A stretch of DNA of 64,000 bases from UBA1426 sp052034085. GTDB lineage: Bacteria > Bacillota > Clostridia > Peptostreptococcales > Anaerovoracaceae. The notes beneath the pieces were generated by a model, which saw only the letters and a program-made list of their open reading frames with translations, ran no database searches and was not told where the DNA came from. The stretch is taken from the NCBI GenBank assembly GCA_052034085.1, contig JBPOJA010000011.1:162992-226991 (forward strand), written 5' to 3'. Position numbers and translations under genes: made by a program. Positions within the stretch are counted from its first letter, which is position 1. Each line of letters begins with the position of its first letter. Of the stretch, positions 24,294 through 33,600 are shown one piece after another.

Positions 24294-27158
24294 TTATCTT
24301 TCTATCTCCTCTACAACAAACGCTTCTATGACATCGCCTTCTTTTATGTCGTTATAGTTTTCTATTCCAATGCCGCACTCGTAACCCTGGGTAACTTCTC
24401 TCACATCATCCTTAAATCTCTTAAGCGAGGATATTTTCCCCTCGTGTATTATGATTCCGTCTCTTACCAGTCTGACACCTGCGTTTCTCGTTACTTTGCC
24501 CTCTGTTACATATGCACCTGCAACTATGCCGACACCGGGGACTTTAAATGTGTTGCGTACTTCGACTTTGCCCAGGACTACTTCTTTGAAGACAGGATCA
24601 AGCATGCCTTTCATGGCGGCTTCTATGTCTTCAATTGCATCATATATTATCCTGTAGGTCCTTATTTCAACGCCTTCCCTCTCTGCCATGTTTATAACTG
24701 CTGTCGGCGGGCTCACATTGAATCCCAGAATAATTGCATCAGATGTTGCAGCCAGCATAATATCATTTTCGGTCACGGTTCCCACGCCGGAATGGATTAT
24801 CCGGACTTTCACATTTTCATTGTGCATTTTCTCCAAAGAGGCACTTAAAGCGCCTACTGAACCCTGAACGTCTGCTTTGACTATGAGGTTCAGCTCCTTG
24901 ATTTCCCCTTCCTGAATCTGGCTGTAAAGCTGTTCCAGGCTGGAGGATGACTTTCTGGTCATCACTTCTTCCCTGACCTTCATTCGTCTCTGTTCTGCAA
25001 TTTCTCTAGCAATTCTTTCATCCTTAACAGCATTGAATTCGTCCCCTGCTTCAGGGACATCGTTTAAACCGAGAATTTCAACGGCTGTGGTGGGGCCTGC
25101 TTTTTCAATGATTTCACCTTTGAAATTGGTCATGGCCCTTATTCTTCCGCAGGTATTGCCCACAACAACAGGCATACCGGTTTCCAATGTGCCGTTTTCC
25201 ACCAGCAGGGTGGCAACAGGACCCTTATTTTTATCAAGTCTTGCTTCGATGACGGTTCCTAAAGCCAGCCTGTTGGGATTGGCTTTAAGTTCCAGCATTT
25301 CAGCCTGTAACAGCACCATTTCGAGCAGATTGTGGATACCTTCTCCGGATTTGGCAGAAACGGGAACGCTGATAGTGCTTCCGCCGTAATCTTCCACAAT
25401 GACCCGCTGGTCAGCCGGCAGATTGGCAAGGTCCTGCTTTACTCTGTCCGGGTTTGCCTCCGGTTTATCAATTTTGTTGATCGCCACAATTATGGGAACG
25501 CCTGCTGCCTTTGCATGGCTTATGGATTCTATTGTCTGGGGTTTTACGCTGTCATCGGCAGCCACCACCAGTATGGCTATGTCTGTGACATGAGCTCCTC
25601 TTGCCCTCATTGCGGTAAAAGCCTCATGCCCCGGTGTATCCAGAAAAACTATTCTCTGGCCGTTTACGGTTACTTCCGAGGCACCTATATGCTGGGTAAT
25701 CCCCCCCGACTCTCTTGTGGTTACATTGGTTTTCCTTATGGCGTCCAGAAGAGAAGTTTTTCCGTGGTCGACATGTCCCATAACCGTTATTACAGGAGGT
25801 CTGGGCAACAGATCAGCCTCATCATCCTCGAAAATCTCCAGACCTTCCTCTGCCACATGTTCTTCTTCTTTATCTATGACAATATTAATCCCCAGCTCAT
25901 CGCCAAGAAGGACCGCTGTGTCGCCATCAAGATTCTGGTTGATGTTGGCCATTATACCAAGCTTCATGAGAGCCATGATGATTTCAGACGTGCTCTTGTC
26001 TATCTGCTCTGACAGGCCTTTAACCGTTATTGGAACATTTATCACTTTTGAGCCGGGTTCCAGGGTTTCCAGATCTATGCTTGTTTCAGCTTCCACGACT
26101 TTCTCCGCCTTCTTCTTGTATTTCTTGGGGGCCTGCTTTTCCATGGAAACAAGGGGTGGCAGGCCGGCTTTTTTACCGCCCTTTTTGGCTCCCTTTTCCC
26201 TGTAGTCGCCATCATCCCTTCTGTCTCTGGCCTTATCTTTTCTGTCTTTATCTTTTTTGGCCGGTGCTGCGGCTTTTTTGTCACGAGCCGGTCTTTCTGC
26301 TGCTTCGGCAGATCTTTCCGCCGGTTTTTGTGAAGGCTTCTCCCTTCTTCCCGAAGGCTTTTCTGCAATTTTTTCTGCCGGTTTTTCAGTCGGCCTGGTC
26401 TTTTTAGGTTCTGTTTTCACGGACGGCTTTTCAGTTGCCTTCTCTGCGGGCTTTTGAACAGCTTTCTCTGCCGGTTTTTGAGCAGCCTTCTCTGCCGGCT
26501 TTTGAGCAGCCTTTTCTGCGGCAATTTCAGAAGCCTTTTTCTTTATAACAAGGCCTTTTGGTTTGGCTGCAAGTTCAGCCTCCGGCTCTTCTGCCGGCTT
26601 TTCCTCCACTGCAGTGTCTATAACCTTGTCGGGTTTAATATCTTTTTTATCGTCGTCTTTCCTGCTCTCAACAGGAGTTTCTGGCTCCGGTCTTACTTTT
26701 TCCTGCAAGGATTCAGATTTAGGCAACGGCACTCCTATAGGCATCTGCTTTGACTGGGATTTTGGCAGGGGCTTTCCGGGCGGTAGCTTCACTGCACCCA
26801 TTCCCGTTGTTATTACTATGGTTTCTCTTTCCACTGCAGTTTCTGAAAATTGAGCAGCTTTTTGTGCGGCTGCTGCCTTATCCTTTACACTTTTCGCAGG
26901 AATCGGTGCTGCTTTTACTTCTATTTTTACTTCCTGCTCTTTTGCCACAGTGCTGCTTTTGGGAGGAGCTTTCACAATCTTCGTTTCAGTGGTTTTCGCC
27001 CTGCTGTGAAGAATCATGTTGCTTATTGCCTGAGCATCAATATCGGAAACAACACTGCTGTGAGATTTTACTTCTATCCCCATAGCGTTTATTCTTTCCA
27101 CAAGCTCCTTGCTTTCCATATCCAATTCTCTTGCAAGTTCATATACTCTTTTCGACAT
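24294..27158 (-). CDS. infB: Translation initiation factor IF-2
   Basis: GTPase that brings initiator tRNA to the 30S subunit (954 aa). The N-terminal IF2N domain is MSKRVYELARELDMESKEL. A long low-complexity Lys/Glu/Ala/Pro linker runs from about residue 55 to 370, with tandem 8-residue repeats. The G domain has GHVDHGKTSLLD (G1), DTPGHEAFT (G3), and INKIDKPEANP (G4). The C-terminal C1/C2 domains end FVVEEIER. The TGA of ylxQ overlaps its ATG by one base. The linker makes it longer than many homologues. Confidence 0.98.
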   Translation of the reverse strand: MSKRVYELARELDMESKELVERINAMGIEVKSHSSVVSDIDAQAISNMILHSRAKTTETKIVKAPPKSSTVAKEQEVKIEVKAAPIPAKSVKDKAAAAQKAAQFSETAVERETIVITTGMGAVKLPPGKPLPKSQSKQMPIGVPLPKSESLQEKVRPEPETPVESRKDDDKKDIKPDKVIDTAVEEKPAEEPEAELAAKPKGLVIKKKASEIAAEKAAQKPAEKAAQKPAEKAVQKPAEKATEKPSVKTEPKKTRPTEKPAEKIAEKPSGRREKPSQKPAERSAEAAERPARDKKAAAPAKKDKDRKDKARDRRDDGDYREKGAKKGGKKAGLPPLVSMEKQAPKKYKKKAEKVVEAETSIDLETLEPGSKVINVPITVKGLSEQIDKSTSEIIMALMKLGIMANINQNLDGDTAVLLGDELGINIVIDKEEEHVAEEGLEIFEDDEADLLPRPPVITVMGHVDHGKTSLLDAIRKTNVTTRESGGITQHIGASEVTVNGQRIVFLDTPGHEAFTAMRARGAHVTDIAILVVAADDSVKPQTIESISHAKAAGVPIIVAINKIDKPEANPDRVKQDLANLPADQRVIVEDYGGSTISVPVSAKSGEGIHNLLEMVLLQAEMLELKANPNRLALGTVIEARLDKNKGPVATLLVENGTLETGMPVVVGNTCGRIRAMTNFKGEIIEKAGPTTAVEILGLNDVPEAGDEFNAVKDERIAREIAEQRRMKVREEVMTRKSSSSLEQLYSQIQEGEIKELNLIVKADVQGSVGALSASLEKMHNENVKVRIIHSGVGTVTENDIMLAATSDAIILGFNVSPPTAVINMAEREGVEIRTYRIIYDAIEDIEAAMKGMLDPVFKEVVLGKVEVRNTFKVPGVGIVAGAYVTEGKVTRNAGVRLVRDGIIIHEGKISSLKRFKDDVREVTQGYECGIGIENYNDIKEGDVIEAFVVEEIER
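26437..26522 (-). repeat. Tandem 24-bp repeats in the IF-2 linker
   Basis: Three full 24-bp units (26437-26460, 26461-26484, 26485-26508) and a partial fourth encode repeats of the form AEKAAQKP. More degenerate PAEK units continue outwards. This is a typical site of length change in the IF-2 N-terminal linker. Confidence 0.85.
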
Positions 27159-27478
27159 CAGTGTACCTCACTCCTGTTTTTAGTCACTTCTTTTTCTATG
27201 GCTCTTGCCAGGTTTACATCTGTGACCGCAAATACTCCCCGGCCTTCAATACCCGTCATCTCCGCCATTACATCCATGGTTCCGTAATAGCAGAGCGGAA
27301 TTTTATTTGATCGTGCTATTTCTTCAAAACTGTCCTTAGTGCCCTGCTTAAGGTCATTTGTCAGAAGAAGAAGGCGGACATTGCCTCTTTGTATTTCGTG
27401 CATACATGAATTATATCCCGAAACAAGACTTCTTGACTTTCTTGCAAAGCCCAGATAGCTATGTATTTTTTCCCGCAT
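27158..27478 (-). CDS. ylxQ: YlxQ, L7Ae-like RNA-binding protein
   Basis: A 106-residue protein of the ribosomal L7Ae/L30e family, which bind kink-turn RNA. LGFARKSRSLVSGYNSCM, RLLLLTNDLKQGTKD and GRGVFAVTDVNLARAI are typical. It lies between ylxR and infB as in Bacillus. The cellular role of YlxQ is not settled; association with ribosomes or RNase P has been discussed for this neighbourhood. Confidence 0.92.
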   Translation of the reverse strand: MREKIHSYLGFARKSRSLVSGYNSCMHEIQRGNVRLLLLTNDLKQGTKDSFEEIARSNKIPLCYYGTMDVMAEMTGIEGRGVFAVTDVNLARAIEKEVTKNRSEVH

Positions 27479-27499
27479 TATCTCTATCTTTCCCCGATA

Positions 27500-27775
27500 C
27501 TAATTTTCTCCCTTTATCAGTTGATCCAGCACACTGGCCAGCTGATTTTCATCCAGGTTTTTCTGCAGGGCCCTCTGTATTGCCTTTTTCTTTCTGGCTG
27601 TTTCCACGCATGCCTGATTGTTACAGAGATAAACACCTCTGCCGTTGGCCTTTCCTGTTAAATCTATAGTAAGATTCCCTTCCGGCGTATATACAATTCT
27701 GACAAGTTCTCCCTTGGGTTTGGATTCCATACAGCCAACACAGCGCCTCATGGGAACTTTTCTATTTTTCATCAT
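27500..27775 (-). CDS. ylxR: YlxR (RNase P modulator family)
   Basis: About 91 residues from the ATG at 27775 (MMKNRKVPMRRCVGC); a start at 27802 would add nine residues lacking in homologues. The family motif MRRCVGCMESKPKGELVRIV and GRGVYLCNNQACVETARKK are intact. Homologues have been reported as nucleic-acid-binding regulators and as a modulator of RNase P (RnpM). The start codon overlaps the nusA stop. Confidence 0.92.
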   Translation of the reverse strand: MMKNRKVPMRRCVGCMESKPKGELVRIVYTPEGNLTIDLTGKANGRGVYLCNNQACVETARKKKAIQRALQKNLDENQLASVLDQLIKGEN

Positions 27776-28844
27776 AATACTCATCACCATTCTCTTCTTC
27801 ATCGTCGGGATAGAACTGGGAATGGCTCTTGATATCTATCTTCCAGCCGCTGAGTTTGGCGGCAAGGCGAACGTTCTGCCCTTCTTTTCCTATAGCCAGC
27901 GACAACTGGTAGTCCGGTACGATAACGGTAGCAGAATTTTCTTCTTCCTCATCAATCAGAACTTTTTCCACCTTTGAAGGAGATAAAGCGCTGCTGATAA
28001 GCTCAACCGGATCCTCGCTCCATTCGATAATATCTATTTTTTCATCGAATAATTCGTCAACAATTGCCTGAACTCTCACGCCCCTGGCTCCTACGCAGGC
28101 ACCTACGGGGTCTACATTTTCATCATCCGAATAAACGGCGATTTTTGTCCTGGAACCCGCCTCCCTGGCTATGCTTTTTATCTCTACTATGCCGTCCTGG
28201 ATTTCCGGCACCTCCAGCTCAAAAAGCCTTTTTACAAGTCCGGGATGCGACCTGGAAAGATATACCTGTGGGCCTTTCGTGGTCTTTTTGACATCCAGAA
28301 TATATACTTTGATTCTGGAGTTGACCTGATAGCGCTCCCCTCTGACCTGTTCATTCACCGGCAGGATACCTTCTGTGGTTCCTATATTTACGAAAACAGT
28401 TTCGTTGCTGATTCTGTGGATAACGCCGGTTATGATTTCTCCCTGACGGTTTATGAAATCATCGTAAATAATCCCTCTTTCTGCTTCTCTGATTCTTTGA
28501 ACAACCACCTGCTTTGCCGTCTGCGCGGCTATGCGTCCAAAGTCCATGGGAGTAACCTGGTATTCTATTACATCTCCCACTTCATATTCCGGGTCGAAGG
28601 ACTTTGCCTCCTCCACAGAAACTTCAACCATGGGATCCTCAACTTCCTCCACCACGTCTTTTCTCATAAAAACGTCTATATTGCCTAGATCTCTGTCAAT
28701 GTTTACCCTTACATTCTGGGAAGTGCCATAATTCTTTTTGTAAGCCGATACCAGAGCCGATTCGATAGCTTCAAGCAGCAGCTCCTTTGAAATATGCCTT
28801 TCATTTTCCAGTTCTTCCATGGCTGAAATAAATTCCCTGTTCAT
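27762..28844 (-). CDS. nusA: Transcription elongation/termination factor NusA
   Basis: RNA polymerase-associated factor in pausing, termination and antitermination (360 aa). An N-terminal polymerase-binding domain (FISAMEELENERHISKELL), an S1 domain (GEIITGVIHRISNETVFVN), and two KH domains (VGACVGARGVRVQAIVDEL; LAIGKEGQNVRLAAKLSGW) are visible. It has the short Gram-positive form without the C-terminal acidic repeats of proteobacterial NusA. It follows rimP by 26 bp. Confidence 0.98.
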   Translation of the reverse strand: MNREFISAMEELENERHISKELLLEAIESALVSAYKKNYGTSQNVRVNIDRDLGNIDVFMRKDVVEEVEDPMVEVSVEEAKSFDPEYEVGDVIEYQVTPMDFGRIAAQTAKQVVVQRIREAERGIIYDDFINRQGEIITGVIHRISNETVFVNIGTTEGILPVNEQVRGERYQVNSRIKVYILDVKKTTKGPQVYLSRSHPGLVKRLFELEVPEIQDGIVEIKSIAREAGSRTKIAVYSDDENVDPVGACVGARGVRVQAIVDELFDEKIDIIEWSEDPVELISSALSPSKVEKVLIDEEEENSATVIVPDYQLSLAIGKEGQNVRLAAKLSGWKIDIKSHSQFYPDDEEENGDEYYDEK

Positions 28845-28870
28845 TGTGAACCTGTTCCTCCTTAAATACC

Positions 28871-29416
28871 TTAAAATACTATGGTAAGATTTGCCGCAGC
28901 TATCTGGGAACGCTGCAGGTCAAATATTTTTCCGTCTTCGTCCTGAATGCTAATCACGCCGGCTGCTGCATCGTCAGCATCACTTTTTTCAAGAGTTTTA
29001 TGGGGCAAAATCCGGCCTCTGAGAGTTTTTTTACCCTCAATGGACTTGTACAGCCTTATATCAATCAAATGGCCCTCATATCGCCTGAAATGCTCGTCCG
29101 TCAGCAAAGGTCTGCCCATTCCGGGAGATGAAACCTCGAGATAATAGTTCTGTTCGATGGGGTCGATGATGTCCAGTTCCCTGCTCAGGTATTTGCTGAC
29201 TATTTCGCAATCCTTAGCGCTTACATTTTCAGGCCAGATGCTTCCTTCGCCGGGCTTTTTCTCTATGAAAACCCTGAGAAACCAGTCAGGTCCTTCTTTA
29301 ACAAACTCCTTGTGGTAAAGCACATACCCTTCTTCCTCAAAGAATGGGGCTAGTATCTCTTCCACTATGTCTACGACCTTCTTTTTTTCGGCTTTTTTTG
29401 CTTTGTTTTCCGCCAT
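28871..29416 (-). CDS. rimP: Ribosome maturation factor RimP
   Basis: Needed for 30S subunit assembly (181 aa). The core YYLEVSSPGMGRPLL near residue 95 is diagnostic, preceded by VSKYLSRELDIIDPIE. The N-terminus carries a lysine-rich extension (MAENKAKKAEKKK) not found in all homologues. It is the first gene of the nusA-infB operon, with a clear promoter and a terminator-like hairpin in its 5' leader. Confidence 0.96.
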   Translation of the reverse strand: MAENKAKKAEKKKVVDIVEEILAPFFEEEGYVLYHKEFVKEGPDWFLRVFIEKKPGEGSIWPENVSAKDCEIVSKYLSRELDIIDPIEQNYYLEVSSPGMGRPLLTDEHFRRYEGHLIDIRLYKSIEGKKTLRGRILPHKTLEKSDADDAAAGVISIQDEDGKIFDLQRSQIAAANLTIVF

Positions 29417-29433
29417 TTTTCTTGCCTGTCTTT

Positions 29434-29504
29434 TAAAAAATGAAGAGTGGGATTGCCCACTCCAGTGTTAACGAATTCTTGCTTTTGCGGTCTTTTCCCC
29501 GCAA
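29434..29504 (-). promoter_or_regulatory. Leader of the nusA-infB operon with terminator-like hairpin
   Basis: The predicted rimP leader starts near 29503 with a 6-bp stem (TTGCGG/CCGCAA, 29485-29504). It then forms a perfect 7-bp stem GAGTGGG/CCCACTC (29445-29462, 4-nt loop) followed by TTCATTTTTT. The second hairpin has the form of an intrinsic terminator placed about 18 nt before the rimP start codon. It may attenuate the operon in response to NusA or translation factor levels. Confidence 0.55.
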
Positions 29505-29509
29505 AATTA

Positions 29510-29538
29510 ATGATAACACAGGCTTATACCCTATGCAA
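29510..29538 (-). promoter_or_regulatory. Sigma-A promoter of the rimP-nusA-infB operon
   Basis: On the minus strand TTGCAT (29533-29538), a 17-bp spacer and TATCAT (29510-29515), preceded by TGT (extended -10). Confidence 0.75.
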
Positions 29539-29575
29539 GGGTTTTTGCTTAAAATTAAGTAAGCAAGAGGGAAGG

Positions 29576-29657
29576 TTATTTTTGCTTTTTTAATAAAGGG
29601 GCAGGTGGGGGTAATTTTTGCTTTTTTAATAAAGGGGCAGGCGGGGGTAATTTTTGG
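29576..29657. repeat. Two tandem 36-bp repeats plus partial third copy
   Basis: Units at 29576-29611 and 29612-29647 differ at two positions; a partial third copy runs to 29657. Each has an A/T-rich half with TTTTTGC and a half with GGGGCAGG. A short frame on the minus strand crosses them but codes only a repeat and has no ribosome site. The inverse of the G-rich part recurs near 29811-29824. Confidence 0.85.
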
Positions 29658-29757
29658 CCAACATCTTAAGAAATGCACCGCAAGCCCTCAGTTTTATGCG
29701 ATTTTTGGCCTATGCATGAAGTTATGCGGTACAAATTTTAGTCCACCACAAAAAATT

Positions 29758-29805
29758 AAGGCTTTTTCCCATGCAAAACTCCAAAATTTGGTCGGAAAAA
29801 GCCTT
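29758..29805. repeat. 12-bp perfect inverted repeat
   Basis: AAGGCTTTTTCC (29758-29769) and GGAAAAAGCCTT (29794-29805) enclose a 24-nt loop. Read on the minus strand the stem is followed by AATTTTTTG and so could terminate transcription. The whole 29.54-29.97 kb spacer between rimP and the tRNA cluster holds no gene I can support. It also contains an inverted pair built on TTTTTGGCCAA (29650-29661 and 29838-29850). Confidence 0.6.
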
Positions 29806-29967
29806 TTCCGCCCACCTGCCCCTGCATATCTCAAGTATTTGGCCAAAAATGACGAGTTAGCTGCGAGATAAATACCGGATGGCCATTAGGCGGTGCTGGG
29901 CGGCGCTTCACCCATAATGAAGCAAAAATAACCGCCCTTTCTTCTTATTTTTGCTTTTATTTTACCC

Positions 29968-29996
29968 TTGACACCTTATGGAGTGGATGGTATCAT
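29968..29996 (+). promoter_or_regulatory. Promoter of the tRNA cluster
   Basis: TTGACA (29968-29973), 17-bp spacer, TATCAT (29991-29996), 31 bp before the first tRNA. Confidence 0.82.
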
Positions 29997-30027
29997 TCAC
30001 TTTGCGGCATGTTCGCAATTTTGTTGT

Positions 30028-30104
30028 GGCGGTGTAGCTTAGTTGGTTAGAGCGTCCGGTTCATACCCGGAAGGTCGGTGGTTCGACTCCACTCGCCGCT
30101 ACCA
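30028..30104 (+). tRNA. tRNA-Met (CAT anticodon)
   Basis: Full cloverleaf with encoded CCA. Acceptor GGCGGTG pairs with CGCCGCT (two G-U). The anticodon loop TTCATAC lies in the arm CCGG/CCGG, and the T-loop is TTCGACT. It is elongator-like rather than initiator; a CAT tRNA could also be an Ile tRNA modified with lysidine. Confidence 0.93.
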
Positions 30105-30107
30105 AAC

Positions 30108-30184
30108 GGTCCGGTAGTTCAGTTGGTTAGAATGCCAGCCTGTCACGCTGGAGGTCGTCGGTTCGAGCCCGATCCGGATCGCCA
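30108..30184 (+). tRNA. tRNA-Asp (GTC)
   Basis: Acceptor GGTCCGG with CCGGATC, anticodon arm CCAGC CTGTCAC GCTGG, discriminator G and encoded CCA. It follows tRNA-Met by 3 bp. Confidence 0.96.
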
Positions 30185-30194
30185 TTTTTAAAAC

Positions 30195-30271
30195 GGTGGG
30201 TATAGTCAAGTGGCTAAGACACAGGATTGTGGCTCCTGCATTCGTGGGTTCGAATCCCATTACCCACCCCA
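30195..30271 (+). tRNA. tRNA-His (GTG)
   Basis: Shows the extra 5' G(-1) opposite C73 typical of His tRNA, acceptor GTGGGTA with TACCCAC, anticodon loop TTGTGGC, and encoded CCA. Confidence 0.96.
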
Positions 30272-30279
30272 TTACTTGC

Positions 30280-30354
30280 TGGGGTATCGCCAAGCGGTAA
30301 GGCAACGGACTCTGACTCCGTCATTCGCAGGTTCGAATCCTGCTACCCTAGCCA
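30280..30354 (+). tRNA. tRNA-Gln (CTG)
   Basis: Acceptor TGGGGTA with TACCCTA, anticodon stem CGGA/TCCG around loop CTCTGAC, T-loop TTCGAAT, encoded CCA. Confidence 0.92.
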
Positions 30355-30511
30355 TTTTTCAAAAAAGCGCCTAACATTTCAGAAAGCGCTGTCATAAAAA
30401 ATGGCCCCTGGGGCCCCCGCGAGACGAAGTATCGTGGGGAGAGGAGCAACTGCGAGACGGGGGAGCTTATGCGCAAGCACCAGGCGACCGGAGTCGAGCC
30501 AGTTGCGACGA
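30355..30511 (+). other. Structured, gene-free insert inside the tRNA cluster
   Basis: 157 bp between tRNA-Gln and tRNA-Cys with no reading frame or tRNA. It has several stems: AGCGC/GCGCT (30366-30390), the palindrome GGCCCCTGGGGCC (about 30403-30415), CCCCGCGA/TCGTGGGG (30415-30439) and GCAACTG/CAGTTGC (30446-30506) enclosing GCTT...AAGC. The octamer GCGAGACG occurs twice. The composition is far more G+C-rich than the flanks. It could be a processed spacer RNA, a small mobile repeat or a rearranged remnant. Confidence 0.5.
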
Positions 30512-30586
<75 letters not shown>

Positions 30587-30590
30587 GGAA

Positions 30591-30622
30591 AAAGCCTGTA
30601 ATCTCAATGATTACAGGCTTTT
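30591..30622. terminator. Bidirectional terminator between the tRNA cluster and the adhesin gene
   Basis: A perfect 12-13-bp stem (AAAGCCTGTAAT / ATTACAGGCTTT, 7-nt loop) has T-rich sequence on both sides. It ends the plus-strand tRNA transcript and the minus-strand adhesin transcript, whose stop lies 52 bp away. Confidence 0.92.
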
Positions 30623-30673
30623 ATAATTTTTACGTTATTTAATTGATTTTCAAAATGTTCAAGTTTTGTTCAA

Positions 30674-33600
30674 CTATTCATCAGATTGTGGCCTTCTGCG
30701 GAATACAGCTATACCCGTTACTGACAGAAGGAATATACCAAACCATATAGCCATGGGGAAATCATCTCCGGTTTTAGGCACATTCGCATCGTCATCACCT
30801 AACAGTCCGCCATCTTCACCTGGCTTACCAGGCTTCTTGCTGTCATCGTCATCCAGAATGCCGTCATCATCGTCGGGTTCATCACCATCATCTGTTTTGC
30901 GGTCATTAGTAAACTTGGCGCTGGATATTTTATTATCCGATATTTCACCACTGTGACCTGTGGCGGTAGTGGTATAACCCTCATCGCTGTAATCCACTTC
31001 CTGCACTTTATATGTGGTGCCCTCGGGGATTCCCGTAATTGTTATGCTCTCGCCGTGTGCAAGTGTAAAGGTATCACCACTCTTAATTGTTTTACCCGCT
31101 TCACCGGTTCCGCTGACTTCAAAGCTTCCCCTTGTATTACTGAAGGTAACAACAAATGAGAATCTCTTTTCCTTGTCACCGCCGTTGCCGGTAACTGTCT
31201 TGCTTACTGACAGGCTGCCTTCTCTGATATCCTGTTTTCTGCTCTTGGAGTTCACAAACTTTGCTTCGGCCGTTTCATCAGCCTCTATTGTTCCTTCTTC
31301 TCCTGTTGAAGAAGTGCGATAGCCTTCGCCTGAGTAATCTTCTTCAGTGACCATGTATGCCGCACCTTTCGGCAGGTATTTTATAGTCAGGCTTTCTCCG
31401 CCTTTAAGTCCGAAGTAATCATCATCGCCGAATCTTACCACACCACCGACGATGGAAACGAAACCTGTTTCAGTGGAGCCGTCTGCCAGTGCCTTAATGT
31501 AGGGATAAAGACCGTCCACATATACCTGATCGTTCCCCGCAGTTTCATCGCCAAAAGTTATTCTGAAAACAAATTCTTTGTTTTTGTCTGTGGCATTTCC
31601 GGACAAGGTCTTTGACACCGTCAGGTCACCCACTGTGTCGTCTTCGTAGTTGTACAGATAAATCGTATTTGTCGGTTCATCTTCAAAGAAAGTTTCGATT
31701 CTCCCCGTTTCCGGATTTATCATGACCAGGACAGAATATTCTATATCGCCTGCATTGTTAATCTCCCACTGGTTTTCATATCCGGAAGGCGCTTTTGTTT
31801 CCTTCAAAATATACTCACCCGGGTCTATGTCATAGAACCTGACAACCCCATCGGCATCCGTTGTTCCCTTCGCAACTTGGTTGCCATCTGAATCAAACAG
31901 TGTGAATTCGGCGCCGGACAGCAGTTCTTCCCCGTTGGATGCATCGAATTTGTATATCTCAATCCATCCGGCCCTGCTGTTCTTGAATTCCACTTCATCT
32001 GAAGGACTATTTGCATTAATTATTAATGTTGCAGAATCAGCCAGTTCTCCATCCACAAAGGTCATATAGTCATCGCCCGAGTAATCAGCCTCTTCTACAG
32101 TATAGGTATCGAAGGGCACACCCTTTATAACGATTCTCTGACCCCCCTTAAGGCTGAAGCTGAAACCGGTGTCTGTGAACACAGCTGTTCCCGTTGCTAT
32201 CAGGCCACCTTCTGAATCGAGCAGGTCGTATTCGAAAGGTCCCATGGCCTTAGGGGCATTTATCGTAAAGTCAAAATCCTTTTCCGCATCAGCAGCGCTT
32301 CCGGATAATACTTTGGATATTTCTACATTGCCCACTTCCAGTGTTTTATAGTTATAAAGAGTTATTTCCTGTCCTTCCCCGTTGATTTCAGTCACAATAC
32401 CATCCTCAGCTGAAGAAACGGTAACTCTGTACACTATAGCCAGAGGCTCAAAGCCCATGCTGCCGAAGTTTGTTTCTTCCAGGATATAATATTTCCCTTC
32501 TGTATTTACAGGCAGTCCCTTGAACATTACTTTTCCTTCAGAATCAGTTGTTCCTGTGCGAAGGACAGTGGTTCCGTCTTCCGCCAGCAGTCTGAACTGA
32601 GCACCGGCAAGTTTTACATCTCTGCCGCTGGATCCGTCAATTTTTGTGATTTCAATCCAGCCGCCCCGTTTCATGCTGGCGCTGGCAGAAGCTCTGCTTA
32701 TGGCATAGTTGGCTTCAGTGCTGATTGAGCTTTCGCTCACACCCATAAGCTCCACCACATTGCTTACTTCTTCAGGATAATTTCCTGTGATGTAAGTAAC
32801 ATATTGAAGTCTGTATGCAGTCCTGGTATCAAGTCCGCTTCCTGCAATGTTGAACCTTAGAACTCTTGTATCGTTATTGTATTCTATTATCTTTGTTTCA
32901 CCTGTCCCCGGCAAATCTATGGGAGATCCGGCAGGCACCAGTGAACCGTCGGACAGGTATTCCAGAGCGACAAGCGATATGTTGCCCGGAATATCAAGGT
33001 CTCCGGAAGCTGTCATCGGCAGCTCTATTCCCTCTGACAAAACATCCTCTATAAATGCCCCCGGCTTGTCAAGATTGGCAGGGTTATAGTCTATGGTCCA
33101 TATCAGATATCCGTCTGTATCAGCCTTGCTGTCATCCATGCCTTTATACAGAATCTGACTTTTCACACTGACATCTCTTGTCGTCGAAACCTCATTTGAA
33201 TTCTCTGCTTTAAGCTTAACCGTATTGGTAACGGTGGTTGTTTCGTTTTTGCCAAACAGAATTTCCTGAGTTTCGACAGTCGGTTTTGCTTTTACCAGGA
33301 TTAAATATGGTTTATTCAGAGTACTAAATGTAAACTCCGCTTTCGCTCCGCCATCCGCATCATTATCAAAACTTGAAGATGTCACTACTGTGGTCGGCGG
33401 TATTATAGCGGGACCGTTGGCATGGACAATTTTACCGCTGGCTTTAACTCCTTCAAAAAGAAGGTAATTGCTTCCCGGTACTATTTCAACAAATTCCCAG
33501 CCTTCCGGCAGAACGTCGGTAACCGTAACTGCACCCATTGTTGTTCCTGAAACATTTTCAAAGTTGGGCAGATCAATGCCGTCTGCATTTATGCTCAATC

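Noticed and set aside
23778..24848. Plus-strand 356-codon frame
   Set aside because: It is antisense to nrnA, rbfA and infB, which are certain; composition is that of a shadow frame.
25332..26012. Plus-strand 226-codon frame
   Set aside because: Antisense to the GTPase domain of IF-2; no start signal.
26437..26522. CRISPR-like array
   Set aside because: The units are head-to-tail in-frame codons of the IF-2 linker without spacers; no CRISPR array was seen anywhere in the window.
29433..29678. Minus-strand 81-codon frame in the rimP upstream spacer
   Set aside because: It only translates the tandem 36-bp repeats, covers the operon promoter and leader hairpin, and has no ribosome site.
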